A stretch of 64,000 bases of DNA, from assembly GCA_035235625.1 (NCBI GenBank), contig CP141147.1, positions 27,572,756-27,636,755 on the forward strand, read 5' to 3'. Under the pieces are notes generated by a model. That model had not been told where the DNA came from. It made no database searches and saw nothing but the letters and a program-made list of their open reading frames with translations. This document shows positions 11,991-23,918 of this stretch, piece by piece; within the stretch, counting starts at the first letter, position 1, and every line of letters starts with the position of its first letter. The translations under genes and the position numbers were made by a program. This DNA comes from Saururus chinensis (taxonomy: Eukaryota; Streptophyta; Magnoliopsida; Piperales; Saururaceae).

Positions 11991-13600
11991 TGTAATAACC
12001 CTATTTTCTGATATTTTATAAATTTTATTATTTTTCCTAAGTCTGATTATAACTTGTTAAGACAAGCTTAATTAGTCAAAAATACAGAAAATTTGAGACC
12101 GGGAACAAATGTTACGGCCTCGAGAAGCGTGCTCTAAAAACTGGCAGGACCCACTTCAGAATTAGGCGTAAACCTATCCATAAGTGGTCTAGTATCGTAG
12201 GGCTCGTGAATACGAACTTAACGGTACCAAGAACGTGCAAATCAGAGTTCGGGATAGGAAGTTACAATTTTTTAAAATTTTATAGAAATTAAATAAATAA
12301 TAAATTTTTTTCAGACCGGCTCGTCTCGGCGTAGCACGGCGCGCGCTGGACGCGCGCGTCATGCGTGATGAACGCGCGTGACGAGCGCGTGTTTGTCACG
12401 TGTGCCCACCGTTCCGGCGGCGCCAATGGGCGCCAGCCAGTTTCTGCGGTGGCGCCGGCGGGCGCCTGCCAGAAAACATGCCCTCCTCCCCTATAAAAGG
12501 CCACTTCGGCCAGTTTTTTTCACCACATCCGATTTTCAACTCCTTTCACTGTTTTCTCCGATCCTGACCCATTTTAAGTCCGAATTGCGTGATCCAAGAC
12601 CCATTTCCTACTAAATCAAGGGTGCTCTACGCACCGGAAGGGTTATTTTCTCAAGGTGACCCCTCTAAGACCTTGAAAAATGTGCCCCTTCTCTAAACTC
12701 TCCCTTTCACTTCTTTTACTGTTTCTGGACCATTTTACACCCGTTTCAGCCCGTTCAAAAGTCGTACCCCACTAAATCAAGGGTGCTCTACGCGTTGGGA
12801 CCGTTATTCTGCCAAATTTTTTGCTCGAAGGAAGGATCTTCTACGAGGGAGTTCTCTTATACTTCGCGCGCGTTATAGGTAGGTAGCTTTAAATTCTAAT
12901 CGTATGCCGAGATTTTGACTCGCCGAAGTTTTGTTAAGAGTTTTCTGCTGCTTTTATGAAAACAAAGCTTTGTCTTTAAAATCATCTTCTCTTTTCGAAA
13001 ATTTCTCCGAGTTTTGGGTAATCGTACTGTCTGGATAGTTTTCGGTTCTTCGGAACTAAGAATTATTATGATTTTGGATACCGCAAAATTTGGCATCTGG
13101 CACGCACAAGACTGGGATATCATGGGTAAATTCCTTTCCTTTCTGTCTCTCGTTGCCCCATAAGTGCGGGTGTAAGTCGTCTAGTATCGCAACATTCTGT
13201 GACTGTGTTTTTCAGATTTCTGAATGATTTCAAAAGAAAGAGGACACGATATTTTCTTACGTGCATGAAGCATATTCTTAGAACTTAATTCGACCTACTG
13301 ATTATGAATTTACTCACCCACCCCCAAATTCTGCAGGTATATCACTTGAATCTGACGGAGTCGACGAAGGGTTTCCTTAATTTACAGTCTTGTACTATTG
13401 TTTTTGTACTTTATGTAAATTATTGTACTGACTGATGTATAAGGGCATGTGATGCCCAATTTTGGAAATCTTTGTATAATACAAAGTGTGTTGTAATTAC
13501 TGTTTTAGTACACGGTGATCCTTGGCAATTGTAATTAAATTTTGTTACGTTTTCAAAAAAAAATTGTTTTCTTTTATTCGAAAATACGAGGGATGTTACA
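11991..13600 (+). mobile_element. Beta-family solo LTR (1.6 kb), copy 1
   Basis: Starts TGTAATAACCC, ends GAGGGATGTTACA, and is flanked by the exact duplication TGTCT (11986-11990 and 13601-13605) within alpha copy 1. A CTATAAAAGG TATA-like box lies at 12491. A module CCTACTGATTATGAATTTAC, then TCACCC and TTCTGCAGGTA, lies at 13294-13340. No internal coding region is present. It looks whole as an LTR. Confidence 0.85.
12491..12500 (+). promoter_or_regulatory. TATA-like box in beta LTR copy 1
   Basis: CTATAAAAGG in the GC-rich middle of the LTR. The sibling LTR has GCCTATAAAAACTC at the matching place (about 17192). The position suggests the LTR promoter, with the downstream TTCAC region as a possible transcription start. 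Confidence 0.5.
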
Positions 13601-13897
13601 TGTCTAGAGCGGGTTAACACCCCAGGTTTCCATGTAGGAAATCAGACATTATTTAGGGCGGGGAAGTAAGATCTCAAAACTTGAACAAGTTTTAATTTAT
13701 TATATTTAAATACTTTTATGTGGTTTAAGCCGTTTTATGATCAATTTTAATATTTTTTTTAAAAAAAGTTAATTTCCAAAGGTTTTAAAAAAAATAACTT
13801 CATATTTGTGATTTTTAAGTGAATCCAAACCATTTGGGAATTTTTAAAATTTTTTATATTTTCAAAAATTAGGGTTTTGCGGGACCCCCGTGGGCCC

Positions 13898-16236
13898 TAG
13901 GGATGCCACTTGGGTCGGGTTTTTGGTAAACCCGACCCTAATGGGTCGGGTTTGGATATCCTTAATGGTTAAATGAATCGGGTTTGGGTTTAAATATTGA
14001 CCCGAACCCTTCGGGTCAGGTCGGATTCGGGTTTTGCCTGACCCGACCCGACCCGGCATCCACTAATATTCACTCGAGTCTCGACTTCCCCTGCCCTAAA
14101 TTCTTTCTCTCATTTCGAATTCCACTTCAGTCTCCGCCGCCCAAAATTCCCCCCCGATCCGGCGATCTCATCGGCCAGTCTCCCTATTTTTCCGGCCAGA
14201 ATTTTCCCAGTCGATCGTTCACCACCGTGCGGCCCTTGCCCCAATTTTTCCCCCGTCCGGCGATGCCATTCGTGAATGCCCAGTCCACCGCCGTGCCCTA
14301 AAATTTTCCCCGCCCATTTTCACTTCACCAGCGACGATTCAACCGGTCTACTGCCTCCAAAGGTCGTCCAACGGCCATTGTTGGGACGTCTTCTCCATTT
14401 CGCCAATCCGCCGCCTCCATAGTTCATCTAGACACCGCCTTCATTTTTTTGGTGCCTCTTCTCTATTTCACCGACGCCTGTGTTCCAAAATTTCGATGAG
14501 TTCTACTTCTCCATTCTTTGATTTACAGTTGCATTTTGGCCGATTTGCTCAAGATATCATGCTAGTTTGGCAAAAAAAAATTTGGTGGATTTGAAGTGCT
14601 GCAACTGTGTTCCGGTTAAAGGAGGGTTTTTTTTTAGGATTTTTCGACACTCAACTATTTTGTGGTTTTCGTTGTTTTTGTGCTGTTGTTTTGGATGATC
14701 ACGAATCATTGGAATCATTTGGAGTGTGGATACAGTTCAGTTCAATATTTTTTTAAAATATAATTAAATAGAGACTTGTGTATAAAATTGCATTATCGGA
14801 GAGCTTATCGGAGAGCTTGACAAATAGGCAAAGCATGTTTCAATACGAGTCCCAGCTGCTGATCCCCATCAGGAAATTAGTTCCCAGGCAATGCCCAAAA
14901 TGTGAAGGTATGAGATTTTCGAGCCTCACTATGTACAAGCAATAGATATTTTGCGGATGCTCTGGCAGTTTATTTCACTCTCTCTCTCTCTAGGTAACAT
15001 AAAGATGTTGTTTCTATCTTGCAAGTTAAACGTATAGTGTTCTTTTATGGCCACAGGTAGCTCCCTTTGCCATAGAGTTAAAATTTCCTATAGTTGATAT
15101 GCGTCTCCATTTTCAGATATGTTATGCTGTGATGGTAGGCATCCTTCATATTTGGTAGTCCTAAATTTTTTGAAATTCTTGCTATTGATAAAGGTTGTGT
15201 TACTTGATGCGCAGACAGCCAGAAGTACATGGAAGAATGGCTTTCTTCTCTTCAGCAAAGCTGAGCTCTAAGTACATCATTCTTGATAGGTGTGGCCCTT
15301 CAAATAAATGTCTTGTTTTCTTCCTGTTTATTTCTTATTCCAGAGAAGGAGAAACTTAAAAAAAAATGAGAAAGAAATGAAAACTATAAAGATTTGAGAA
15401 GAAATGGGAGAGCACATGATTGCAATTCTTGTGGAAAGTGGCAGTTTTTTCTGCTTCAATGAGGGATTTGAACCTGACAAAGTAGCAGTGAAGGCACATA
15501 TAATCTTTTGAGAAAATGAGAGGGAAGATGCAGCTTGATCATGGTGGGTGTATGTTTCAGATTTCGTGCTGACTAAATGAAGGGATCAATTGTTTCATTC
15601 TTTTTACATGATTCTGGTATTTCCCTTTAGAAGCAGGGGCTGAACTTGGATTGGCAGTGATTGGATTAAAAGAAGAATTCTTTGTTGTAAATACTAATAT
15701 TGTACATACTTGGACAAACTTTACTTTTATCTTTTGTTTTTAGCTTTTGCAGTGTATATATATTGTATATTTTTGGAAGGGCCAGCTTCGTGTTCTAGTC
15801 AACTGTTTCTTGCATTAGCTTGTATTACGATATGCTATATTAATACGTTGCTTATTTCAATGAAGAGATGCTCTTAAGGGTCAACCCCAAGTAATTTGTT
15901 TCATTTTTTTGCCCTTTAATCATCTCCATATCGCATTATGGCCTAGCAGGTTAGGATATATTTATATTTGACTATAACAGGTTAGGATGTATTTATTTTG
16001 AGGTCGGTTTGTATTAATTTGATTTTTTTTTTCAAATTCGGGTCGGGTCGGGTCGGGTCGGTAAATTATTCGGGTCGGGTCGGGTTCGGGTTTTGAATTT
16101 ACCATTAGGGTCGGGTTTGGTACAAGTTTTTTAACCCGTGACGGGTTTGGTATAGGGTTCGGGTTTTGATATTTTAAATGGTATCGAAGTCGGGTTTATC
16201 AAAACCCGACCCGAACCCGACCCGATGGCATCACTA
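13898..16236. mobile_element. Non-autonomous hAT transposon with GGGTCGGG subterminal repeats
   Basis: The ends TAGGGATGCCA and TGGCATCACTA are inverted repeats, flanked by the exact 8-bp duplication GTGGGCCC (13890-13897 and 16237-16244). This is diagnostic for hAT. Both subterminal zones (13905-14060 and 16035-16225) are crowded with CGGGT/ACCCG motifs, likely transposase-binding repeats. No transposase was seen. The interior has a proline/serine-rich open stretch (13984-14301) and an exon-like segment near 14822-14910 that could be captured host sequence. Confidence 0.85.
14822..14910 (+). pseudogene. Possible captured exon fragment inside the hAT
   Basis: An open frame reads QSMFQYESQLLIPIRKLV, then PRQCPKCEG, followed by a donor-like GAAGGTATGAG. 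The peptide has a plausible protein composition and a CPKC pair, unlike the surrounding intronic-looking sequence with CT runs before AG. I cannot name the parent gene. It could equally be chance, although gene-fragment capture by non-autonomous transposons is well known. Confidence 0.25.
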
Positions 16237-16771
16237 GTGGGCCCCACGGTCGAATTTGGGGTTTTTGATCCAAAACGTCCCAAACATCAAAGGAAGTCAT
16301 TACAAAAAAAATTAAATTTTTTAGCCCTAATTAGAGTTAAATGAATAAATTTTCTAATTCTAGTTAAAAACTCTATTTTTACCCCAAATTTTAATTAGGT
16401 ATAGCCTAACCCTTCATATAAAAGGATAGGGGTTGAGCCATTTTCAAATTGGGAATAGGTTGAGCCAAGAGATGTGGAGCCTAATCCCCAATTAGGCCAA
16501 AAAATGAAAGGATTAGAGGTGAGTTTGGCTTAATCCTTACTTAATTTTTAGGGTTTTTCTTAAAATCCTCTTAATATTGTCTTCCCCCATGGATTCAATA
16601 CATTTTGAACGCATTAAAGCACCATTTTATGTCCCTATTTCAAACCCTAACCTTTAAAAAATTAGTTTTTATGTCTCCTAAGTTCTAGATCTAGGGTTTG
16701 CTTTATGATTTTCAAGGTTAAATCGAGTTTAGGTGTGTTTTAACATAAAAAACTTGTTTTAGGAAGGTTTC

Positions 16772-18327
16772 TGTAATGACCCTAATTTTTTGACACGATA
16801 TTTTTTATAAAATTTATTATTTAAGAATTTCCTAAGTTTGGTTAAAGCTTGTAGAGACGAGCGTAACAAGTCAAAAAATGCGTAAACCGGAGGTCGGGAA
16901 CAAAAGTTACGACCTCGTGAAGCATGCTCGACCAGTAGGACCTACTTTTAAATTATAGGTAAACAAGTTCATAAGTAGTCTAGTCTCGTAGGGCTCATCA
17001 ATACAAGCTCAACGGTACCGAGAACGGGAAAAATTGAGTTTGGGATGGGAGGTTACGTTTATTCAAAGTTTGTAAAATAAATAAAAAATAAACTCGGCTT
17101 GGCGCGCACCGAACTCATTTTTGTCACACACGCGCTACCATTTTTGGAGGCACCCACCGGAACGGCTGTGGCGGCGCACCACCCTCCCTTCCGCCTATAA
17201 AAACTCACCTCTGGCCATTTCATTTTCACCTAAGCCCGATTCTTACCCCTTTAGTGTTTTCACTATTTCTGACCCATTTTAAGTCCAATTTACCTGATCC
17301 AAGACCAGTTTCCTACTAAATCGAGGGTGCTCTGTGCACCGGAATGGTTATTTTCTCAAGGTGACCTCACTAAAATCCAGAAAACCCTACCCTGTTCCTA
17401 ATCCTCCCCATTCTTTTTTTTACTATTTCGGGACCGTTTCAAACCCTTTTTACTCTGTTCAAAAGCCTAAACCCACTAAATTGTGTGTGTTCTATGCATT
17501 GGGATAGTTATTCTGCCAAAATTTTCACTCAAAGGCTAATATCTTAAGGAGGGACTCTCTTTATTCTACGAGGGGATTTCTTTATGTTCTGCATGTGTTA
17601 TAGGTAGGTATAAATTCTAATCGTATGCCGAGATTTTGACCCACCAAAGTTCTGCTAAAAGTTTTCTTCTACTTTTCTGAAAAGAAACTCTATCTTTAAA
17701 AGCTTCTCCTCTTTTCAAAAATTTATCTGAGTTTTGGGTAATTGTACCCTCTGGATAGATCTTGGTTTCTCAAAACTAAGGATTATTATGATAATTCTGA
17801 ATATGGCCAAATTTAGCTCTGGCGAGCACAGGACTGGGATATCATGAGAAAATCCCTTTCCTTCTGTCTCCCATTGCCCCATGAGTGCGGGTGTAAGTCA
17901 TCCGGTATCGCGACATTTTGTGATCGTGTTTTCAAACTTTTATCATTTTATGAATGATTTTAAAAGAAAGATGGCACAATATTTTGTTACGTGCACGAAG
18001 CATATTTTTAGAACTTAACTCAACCTACTGAGTATGAATTTACTTACCCACCCTCAGATTCTACAAGTGTGTCACTTAAATTTGATGGAGTTGAAGAAGA
18101 GCTTTCTTAAATTACAGTTTTTGTACTCCTTTTGTACTTTGTGTAATGTTTGTATTGACTGATGTATAAATGCATGTTATGCCCAATTTTGGATATCTTT
18201 GTATAATAAAAAGTGTTTTGTAATTACTCTTTTGGTACATGGTGATCCTTGACATTAGGAATTAAATTTTGTTACGTTTTCAAAAAAAATTATTTTCTTT
18301 TATTTTAAAAATACGAGGGGTGTTACA
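16772..18327 (+). mobile_element. Beta-family solo LTR (1.56 kb), copy 2
   Basis: Starts TGTAATGACCC and ends GAGGGGTGTTACA, with the exact duplication GTTTC at 16767-16771 and 18328-18332. It is collinear with beta copy 1, including the GCCTATAAAA box (about 17192), GCCCCATGAGTGCGGGTGTA (17876) and the CCTACTGAGTATGAATTTAC module (18023). It is inserted in alpha copy 3 and has no internal region. Confidence 0.85.
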
Positions 18328-21265
18328 GTTTCAGAGGTGATTGACTATTAATCTGACTCAAATCAAGTGGAGAGGTAATGAGTTTTTAAATCTCAGCCTT
18401 GTTATGGTAAAAATCTCAATTTTTATGGGTTTTACTTGAATGAGTTTTCTTGATTAAGGCTTTAATGGTAGATTTGTGAAATGTTAATCTTTTGCCTTGA
18501 TTTCTTAAGGTTTTTACCTTGGAATGGGTTCAATTAGCTTTCTAGAATGTTTGATTTAATTTTGATATTGTATGAGGCTTGGGATGAAGGTCTTATGGTT
18601 CATCAATGGTGTTTTGGTTTTAAATTCGAAAGGAAGAAGAATGCTCAAACTATGTGTTGGTGATCGATCGGGCCGTTCGAACGGCTAGCCAGGCCGATCG
18701 ATCGGCCATACAACAGTTTTTACCTTTTTTATTTTCATACTTATTTCGGTGTTTTCCTCCCCAATTAATGCTTCCAATGTTTGTGGAGAGTGTTTTATAC
18801 TAGAATTAAGCTATTGGAAGGGTGTAGAATTTGTGATGGAGATTTATGAAGTATGCTTAAGTACTTGTTATGTTGATAGTTAATTTTGAATTATCTTGAA
18901 TATATGGATGATAGAATTCTTATTATTGGAGCATGTTTCTAGTATTATATGGTAAAATGATAAGATGTGTCAACATATAATGAGAATGGATGTAGAGTAA
19001 TCATGCTTGGAGGAGTTAAGCATTTGATTTTTACATGAACAGGTTTATGGTTTATGGTAGATTTTACCCGAGATTTCAGTTGGTAATCATGATTTGAATG
19101 TATTTAAGCATGTGTGTTTTTCCTTATGACTTTATATCAAAGTATTGGTCATGTGCTTAAGAAAATGTATGAACACACACATGTGGGGAATTTACTATGA
19201 AATCATGGTTACTTATGATTCGATTATGATACATGTGGGGACTGATGGGAGCACGCTCCATGTGTTGGAACTCATGTAGATCTTACTCACAGATGTATTA
19301 TGAATTCATGCATCATGAAATGGACTTCATGAATGAGATTTTACCGATGTTTAGTCGTGATTGATCGATTGTATGCAATGATGTGAGATTACATGCCAAA
19401 TTAATCAGTCATTGACTTAATAGGAACTTGGCTAGTCTGAAGGGACATAATTTCAATTTGAGTTCCTGTGTGGAACATGTATACTACCTAGGTTGAGTCA
19501 ATTTGAATGTTAATGCGGTTGAGATTTATTTATTGAGACAGTTAAACTTGGACCCTGAGAATCCAGAGTGGTATGCCCCTGTGCACCGGCTACCATGTGT
19601 TCTAGTTAATTTGGACTCTTCCACCGCAGAGATGTATTGAGTGAACACACTGCTCTAGTTAATTTGGTGGTCTCTGGCCCGGACTGTCCAGAGAGAACAA
19701 ATATGCTCTAGTTAATTTGGACTTCCCGTGTAGATTGTCCAGAGTGAGCAAAGGGGCAGACTACCCCTACACCCTAGTTTTCTATATGGAATTCCGACCG
19801 TATCCAGAGTGGACAATGCCCTAGGTTTTCGGATAGGAAATCGGACTACGTCCAATACGGGTGATATGATTGTATTCTTGATATGATTGTATTCCTCTCT
19901 ATGATGGAGACATTTACCATTTTATGAAAATACATGCGTATGAGATAATATTATGCCCATATTTACACAGGTTGTGTAGGGATATATTTGAGATTATGTG
20001 ACACATGTGGATGCAATTTATTATGTATGATCTTGATGTAGTGTGGTTTAGACACTTGTCATGTAGGTGAATGAGCTATGGAATGTATGAGATTTATATG
20101 AATGCATGATCTGAATTATGTGTTAGATACACTATCGTGCAGATTGATGTGATATGAATACATGATCTGAATCATGTAATTGAAACTACTAGGCAAATTT
20201 ATGTGATATGAATACATGATCTGAATGGTGTGAGTGAGACACTATTATGCAGGTTTATGTGATATGGTCGCATGATCAGAAAGTGCGTGAATGACACTTC
20301 CCATGTTGTTTATGGTGATATTATGTTTGATTTGATTAGATGAGGATCATTACTTATGCAGGAAGGATGTTAAGTTATGATATGATTATTTATGCCTTGA
20401 CTTCGATAGGTGTGTCATATGAATGCTAGCTTTTATGTTTATGGATAAATAGGGGCTTAGCAAGGGAGTGATCAGAAAAGGGTATATCATGTTAATTATG
20501 AATCTGAATTGCTATATTGTCATGTCGTGAGGGTTTTCTAATTATTGTCACTATATTCAAAACCTTACTAAGTTCTACTCACCCCACTTTCTTTGTTTTT
20601 GTTTTGGGGCTACATGATGTGACATGCAGTCGGGCAAGACCCTCTATTTGAGGAACGGTCGGAGAGGGCATGGGATTAAGCGTTGATGCCTCTAGAGTTT
20701 ATTATATTTTTTTTATTTACTCTATTGTGATGTTAGAATATCATGTATGGTGGTTTCTCTTTTCAGACTTGTGTTTATATTATATTTTTAGATTTGTTTG
20801 AGACCTTTATTCGAGCTATGTGTGTTGGCTCAAGTTTGTAAGCTTGTGAGTATAAGACTTGTGGATTAGTTCAAAGTTGAAGTCTTTTTTTTATTCTACT
20901 TATTACTTTTGCTTAAAAGGTTATGTGGTGCATAACTACGCTAGTTAAACTGCACGTTGGAGGGGCCAAGTCTTCCGCTATCCTTTAATCTCTTTCAATT
21001 CCATCGCCCCAGCGCACTTGACTGGCCCTTGGACAGGGTTCGGCCTGGGTCGGGAAGTGTTGGGGCATGATAGGCTGTATGTTTGTATTTACTCCTTGAT
21101 GGAGGCATTCACCATTTGTTGATAATGCATGTGTATGAGATAATATTATGCCCTGATTACACTGGTTGTGTAGGGATAATTGAGATTATACGACACATGT
21201 GGATATGATTACTATGCATGATTTAATATAGTGTGATTGAGACACTTATCGTGTAGGGTGAATGA

Positions 21266-21753
21266 TGGGAAAACCCCTCTTCTTTTGATCTCATTGCCCC
21301 ATGAGCACGGGTGCATGTCGTTTTAGTATCAGCGACATAATGTGAATGAAATATATTTTATATAAGTTATGCAAATGGTTTGAATTTGAATTCTAAGTTA
21401 TGAATTTGTTATACTATTTATTTTCCCCCTACATGTTAGTAGAATTTCATGCCACCTACTGGGTATAAAACTTCATATTCACCCACCCCTAAATATTGCA
21501 GGTATAGATACAAGTTTGGGGTTGTAGCATATAGGTCCGTCGAAAAAGGGACCAATACGAACTATATTTTTGTATACATTGTATATTTATGCTGACATGA
21601 TTTTATGGTGTGTATAGCCCTAAATTTTGAAATTTTGTACTTTAATATTATTAAGGGTTTTTTGTTTATACACAGTCGATCTAGGCCCTCTCTGCTTACA
21701 AATTTTATGAAACTCCAACTTTTAAGTTAATCTAAAAAGTTGGGGTGTAATAT
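21266..21753 (+). mobile_element. Beta-like LTR 3' fragment
   Basis: Collinear with the last third of the beta LTRs: CATTGCCCCATGAGCACGGG at 21286, a CACCTACTGGGTATAAAAC module at 21453, ATTGCAGGTA at 21496, and the end GGGGTGTAATA. The start is missing. It belongs to a divergent relative of beta copies 1 and 2 and is broken. Confidence 0.6.
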
Positions 21754-21754
21754 A

Positions 21755-22981
21755 TAGCACATTGCTGAGAGTGACTTCTTTGCCCAAAGTCATCTTCAAC
21801 ACCACCTTTTAGTATCTTCAACCTTGGCGGTAGAAGAATTACCCATGAAAAGTTTTTCTCTGGTTGATAAATAGATAACATTTTTCTATTTGAGCACACA
21901 TGACGACTGGCCCCTGTATCCACCCATCATTCTCTTGCATTAGTGACCATGTTCACTTCAAAAATCACAACAGAAAAGTTGATGTCATTTACATGGTTGG
22001 AGAGATTCTATACAGCAGTCACATTGGCTTGTGCATTTTTTCTTCTTGGAATCCTCTTATTTATTCCACTTGCAACAATCCTTAGCCTTATGGTCTTGCT
22101 TGTCACACACATAGCACTTGCCCTTAAACTTTGCTTTGTTGGAGTCATTGTTTGACTGTCCTTCAGGATTTTGCATCTTCTTGTTGTTGAAATTGTTGTT
22201 TTTATAATCTTGTTCCACAACATTGACTTTGGCTTCTATGCTATGACCCCCAGTTTTCTTTTTAAAAGCACAATTATCCTCTTTTATCCTCAAACTTACA
22301 ATCAAGTCTTCCATGTTCATCTCCTTGTGCTTATGCTTCAAGTAATTTTTAAAGTCCTTCTTGGAAAGGGGTAATTTTCTACTATTGCTACCACCTGGAA
22401 AGGCTCACTTAAAGTCATACCTTTTGCCTGAATATCATGTATGATAACTTAAAGTTCTTGGAACTTGATTGATCACTATCTTACAATCCATCATTTTGAA
22501 GTCAAGGAATTTGCCTACCACAAATTTCTTCGTTCCAGCATCTTCTGTCTTGTACTTCTTATCTAAGGACTCCCATAGTGCCTTAGCACTTTTCATCAGA
22601 CTGTACAAGTTATATAACGTGTTGTCCAACCCATTAAGGATATAATCACGACATAGAAAATTTCATGCATCAACTGCCACAATAGCCTTTTTGTCATCCC
22701 TTATCTCCTTAGGGAGAAAAAGTACTTTCTCTTTAAGGAATCGGGCCAAATTAAGTGTGGTAAGATAAAACAACATCTTCTGTGAACTTTTCTGGTTTTT
22801 TACCCTTTCACTTGAACAAGAGTATTCACCAAAGTGGGCATTATGACCAAAGTTAAATTGGTACCCTTTGCAGCCATTTCTGTTCCAAAAGATAGTCTCA
22901 ATTTTGAAATTTTTAGAACACAATTTTGAAATAGCAAACACAACAATAAAGTACAAAAAAATTAAAAATATGTCTTAAGAT
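21755..22981 (-). mobile_element. Broken copia-like (Ty1/copia) gag-protease remnant
   Basis: On the minus strand, recognisable parts in element order are a gag-like region (22440-22960), a CCHC zinc knuckle of the form CYVCDKQDHKAKDC (about 22070-22110), and an aspartic-protease start containing MDTGASRHVC (about 21890-21923). This order is that of copia-type Gag-Pol. Integrase and reverse transcriptase were not recognised. The remnant carries several breaks and is a fossil. It is bounded on the left by a beta-like LTR fragment and on the right by an LTR-like repeat shared with 5609. Confidence 0.8.
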
Positions 22982-23210
22982 TGTTATTTTTGTACCTTCA
23001 TAAGTATTGTGATTAAATAAACTTACTGGAAAAAGATGATCAAATCAAGCAAGAATCATCTGCCCTTAAAGAAAGTGCTAAGATTCATTTTATAAGAAAT
23101 CTTATTGAAGACAACCTGTCCCGTTCAAACGGACACGTTCGTCTTTGGATTTAGAGAAAACCAAATGAATTTGCCCCAAAAATAGTTATCTTGTTGCAAC
23201 CCGACCTAAC
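22982..23210. mobile_element. LTR-like repeat, probable second LTR of the copia-like fossil
   Basis: Begins TGTTATTTTTGTACCTTC and shares ordered blocks with 5609-6048. It adjoins the gag end of the copia-like remnant, where a 5' LTR of a minus-strand element would lie. The outer boundary is not resolved and no clear primer-binding site was found. Confidence 0.45.
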
Positions 23211-23918
23211 TCGGCTGACTGTGCGTGCAAACCAAGTTGGCCAGCCGAATGGACAGACACCAACGCATGCATATGGGTTAGCCCACCTAAGTGCATAAGT
23301 CTAACATGTATCTCCCCTACAAAAGTAGGGTGGCCTGAGAGCCTAAGTTGAATGGCCAAACTTATGGCTTATACACCAACACCAATATTTTTTTTCTAGG
23401 CAATGTGGGATTATTTACCTTTTCAACCAATTCACATGTATGATTCTAATTCACTTCAAAGTGAGCTTAGGCTCTCAATACCCATATAAGCTTAACCCAT
23501 ATAAACTGATACTCACTTCTAAGAATAAGAGTCTATTGAAGGAAGATGCTCGGAGTCTTGATTAAGCTACACCTATGACTGTAACTAGTAAGTGGGCATA
23601 ATCATCTTTTTCTTATTTATGTAATAAATCATGGTAATGTAAGTAGTGGACATCAGGTAGGGTTTGGGCCTAGCAATCTTTTATAATTTGTGAACTTTAT
23701 GTCCTTAGAATAGTGCTTTGTGTGCATACATGAGGTTTTAAGGTAAGATTGGTGGACTTCAATCAGTTATCCCTATTATTTTTTTCAAAAATTAGAACCT
23801 TTTACATAGTTGGATTTATTTCCTTGGTCTCTTCATTCCTTTTTTCATTCATTTAATGGTGATTGCTTGCGGTATTTTTGGTCATTGAAATTAAGCTAAT
23901 TTCACGAGTGTCTATAGT
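23211..23918. other. Repeat-derived or intergenic sequence, no gene seen
   Basis: AT-rich, without conserved ORFs. It may continue the copia-like LTR or leader, but no second copy in the window supports that. Confidence 0.35.

Larger units (their letters stand above)
13664..21072 (+). mobile_element. Alpha-family LTR copy 3, interrupted by a hAT and a beta LTR
   Basis: Begins near AGTAAGATCTCAAAACTTGA and ends GTTGGGGCATGATA, corresponding to the other alpha ends. It interrupts alpha copy 1 and is itself interrupted by 13898-16236 and 16772-18327. Removing these leaves about 3.5 kb, the family length. The flanks (GGGGA and GGCTG) no longer form an exact duplication. No coding part remains. 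It is a fossil, solo-LTR-sized. Confidence 0.75.
6049..21265 (+). mobile_element. Alpha-family LTR copy 1, host of several later insertions
   Basis: Begins TGTAAGAACTCTTATTTTGA. Its pieces lie at 6049-6649, 10253-11990, 13601-13663 and about 21073-21265, separated by complete younger insertions. The same blocks occur in the same order in alpha copy 3 and alpha copy 4: GTGGGCCCCACGGTCGAATT, the AATTAGGC block, the TCTAGATCTAGGG-like block, and GGTATGCCTTCGTGCACC. Orientation follows the beta and delta LTRs, whose 5' ends also read TGTAAT/TGTAAG. The right end is missing, so no target duplication can be read. It is a fossil and the oldest alpha copy in this nest. Confidence 0.7.
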
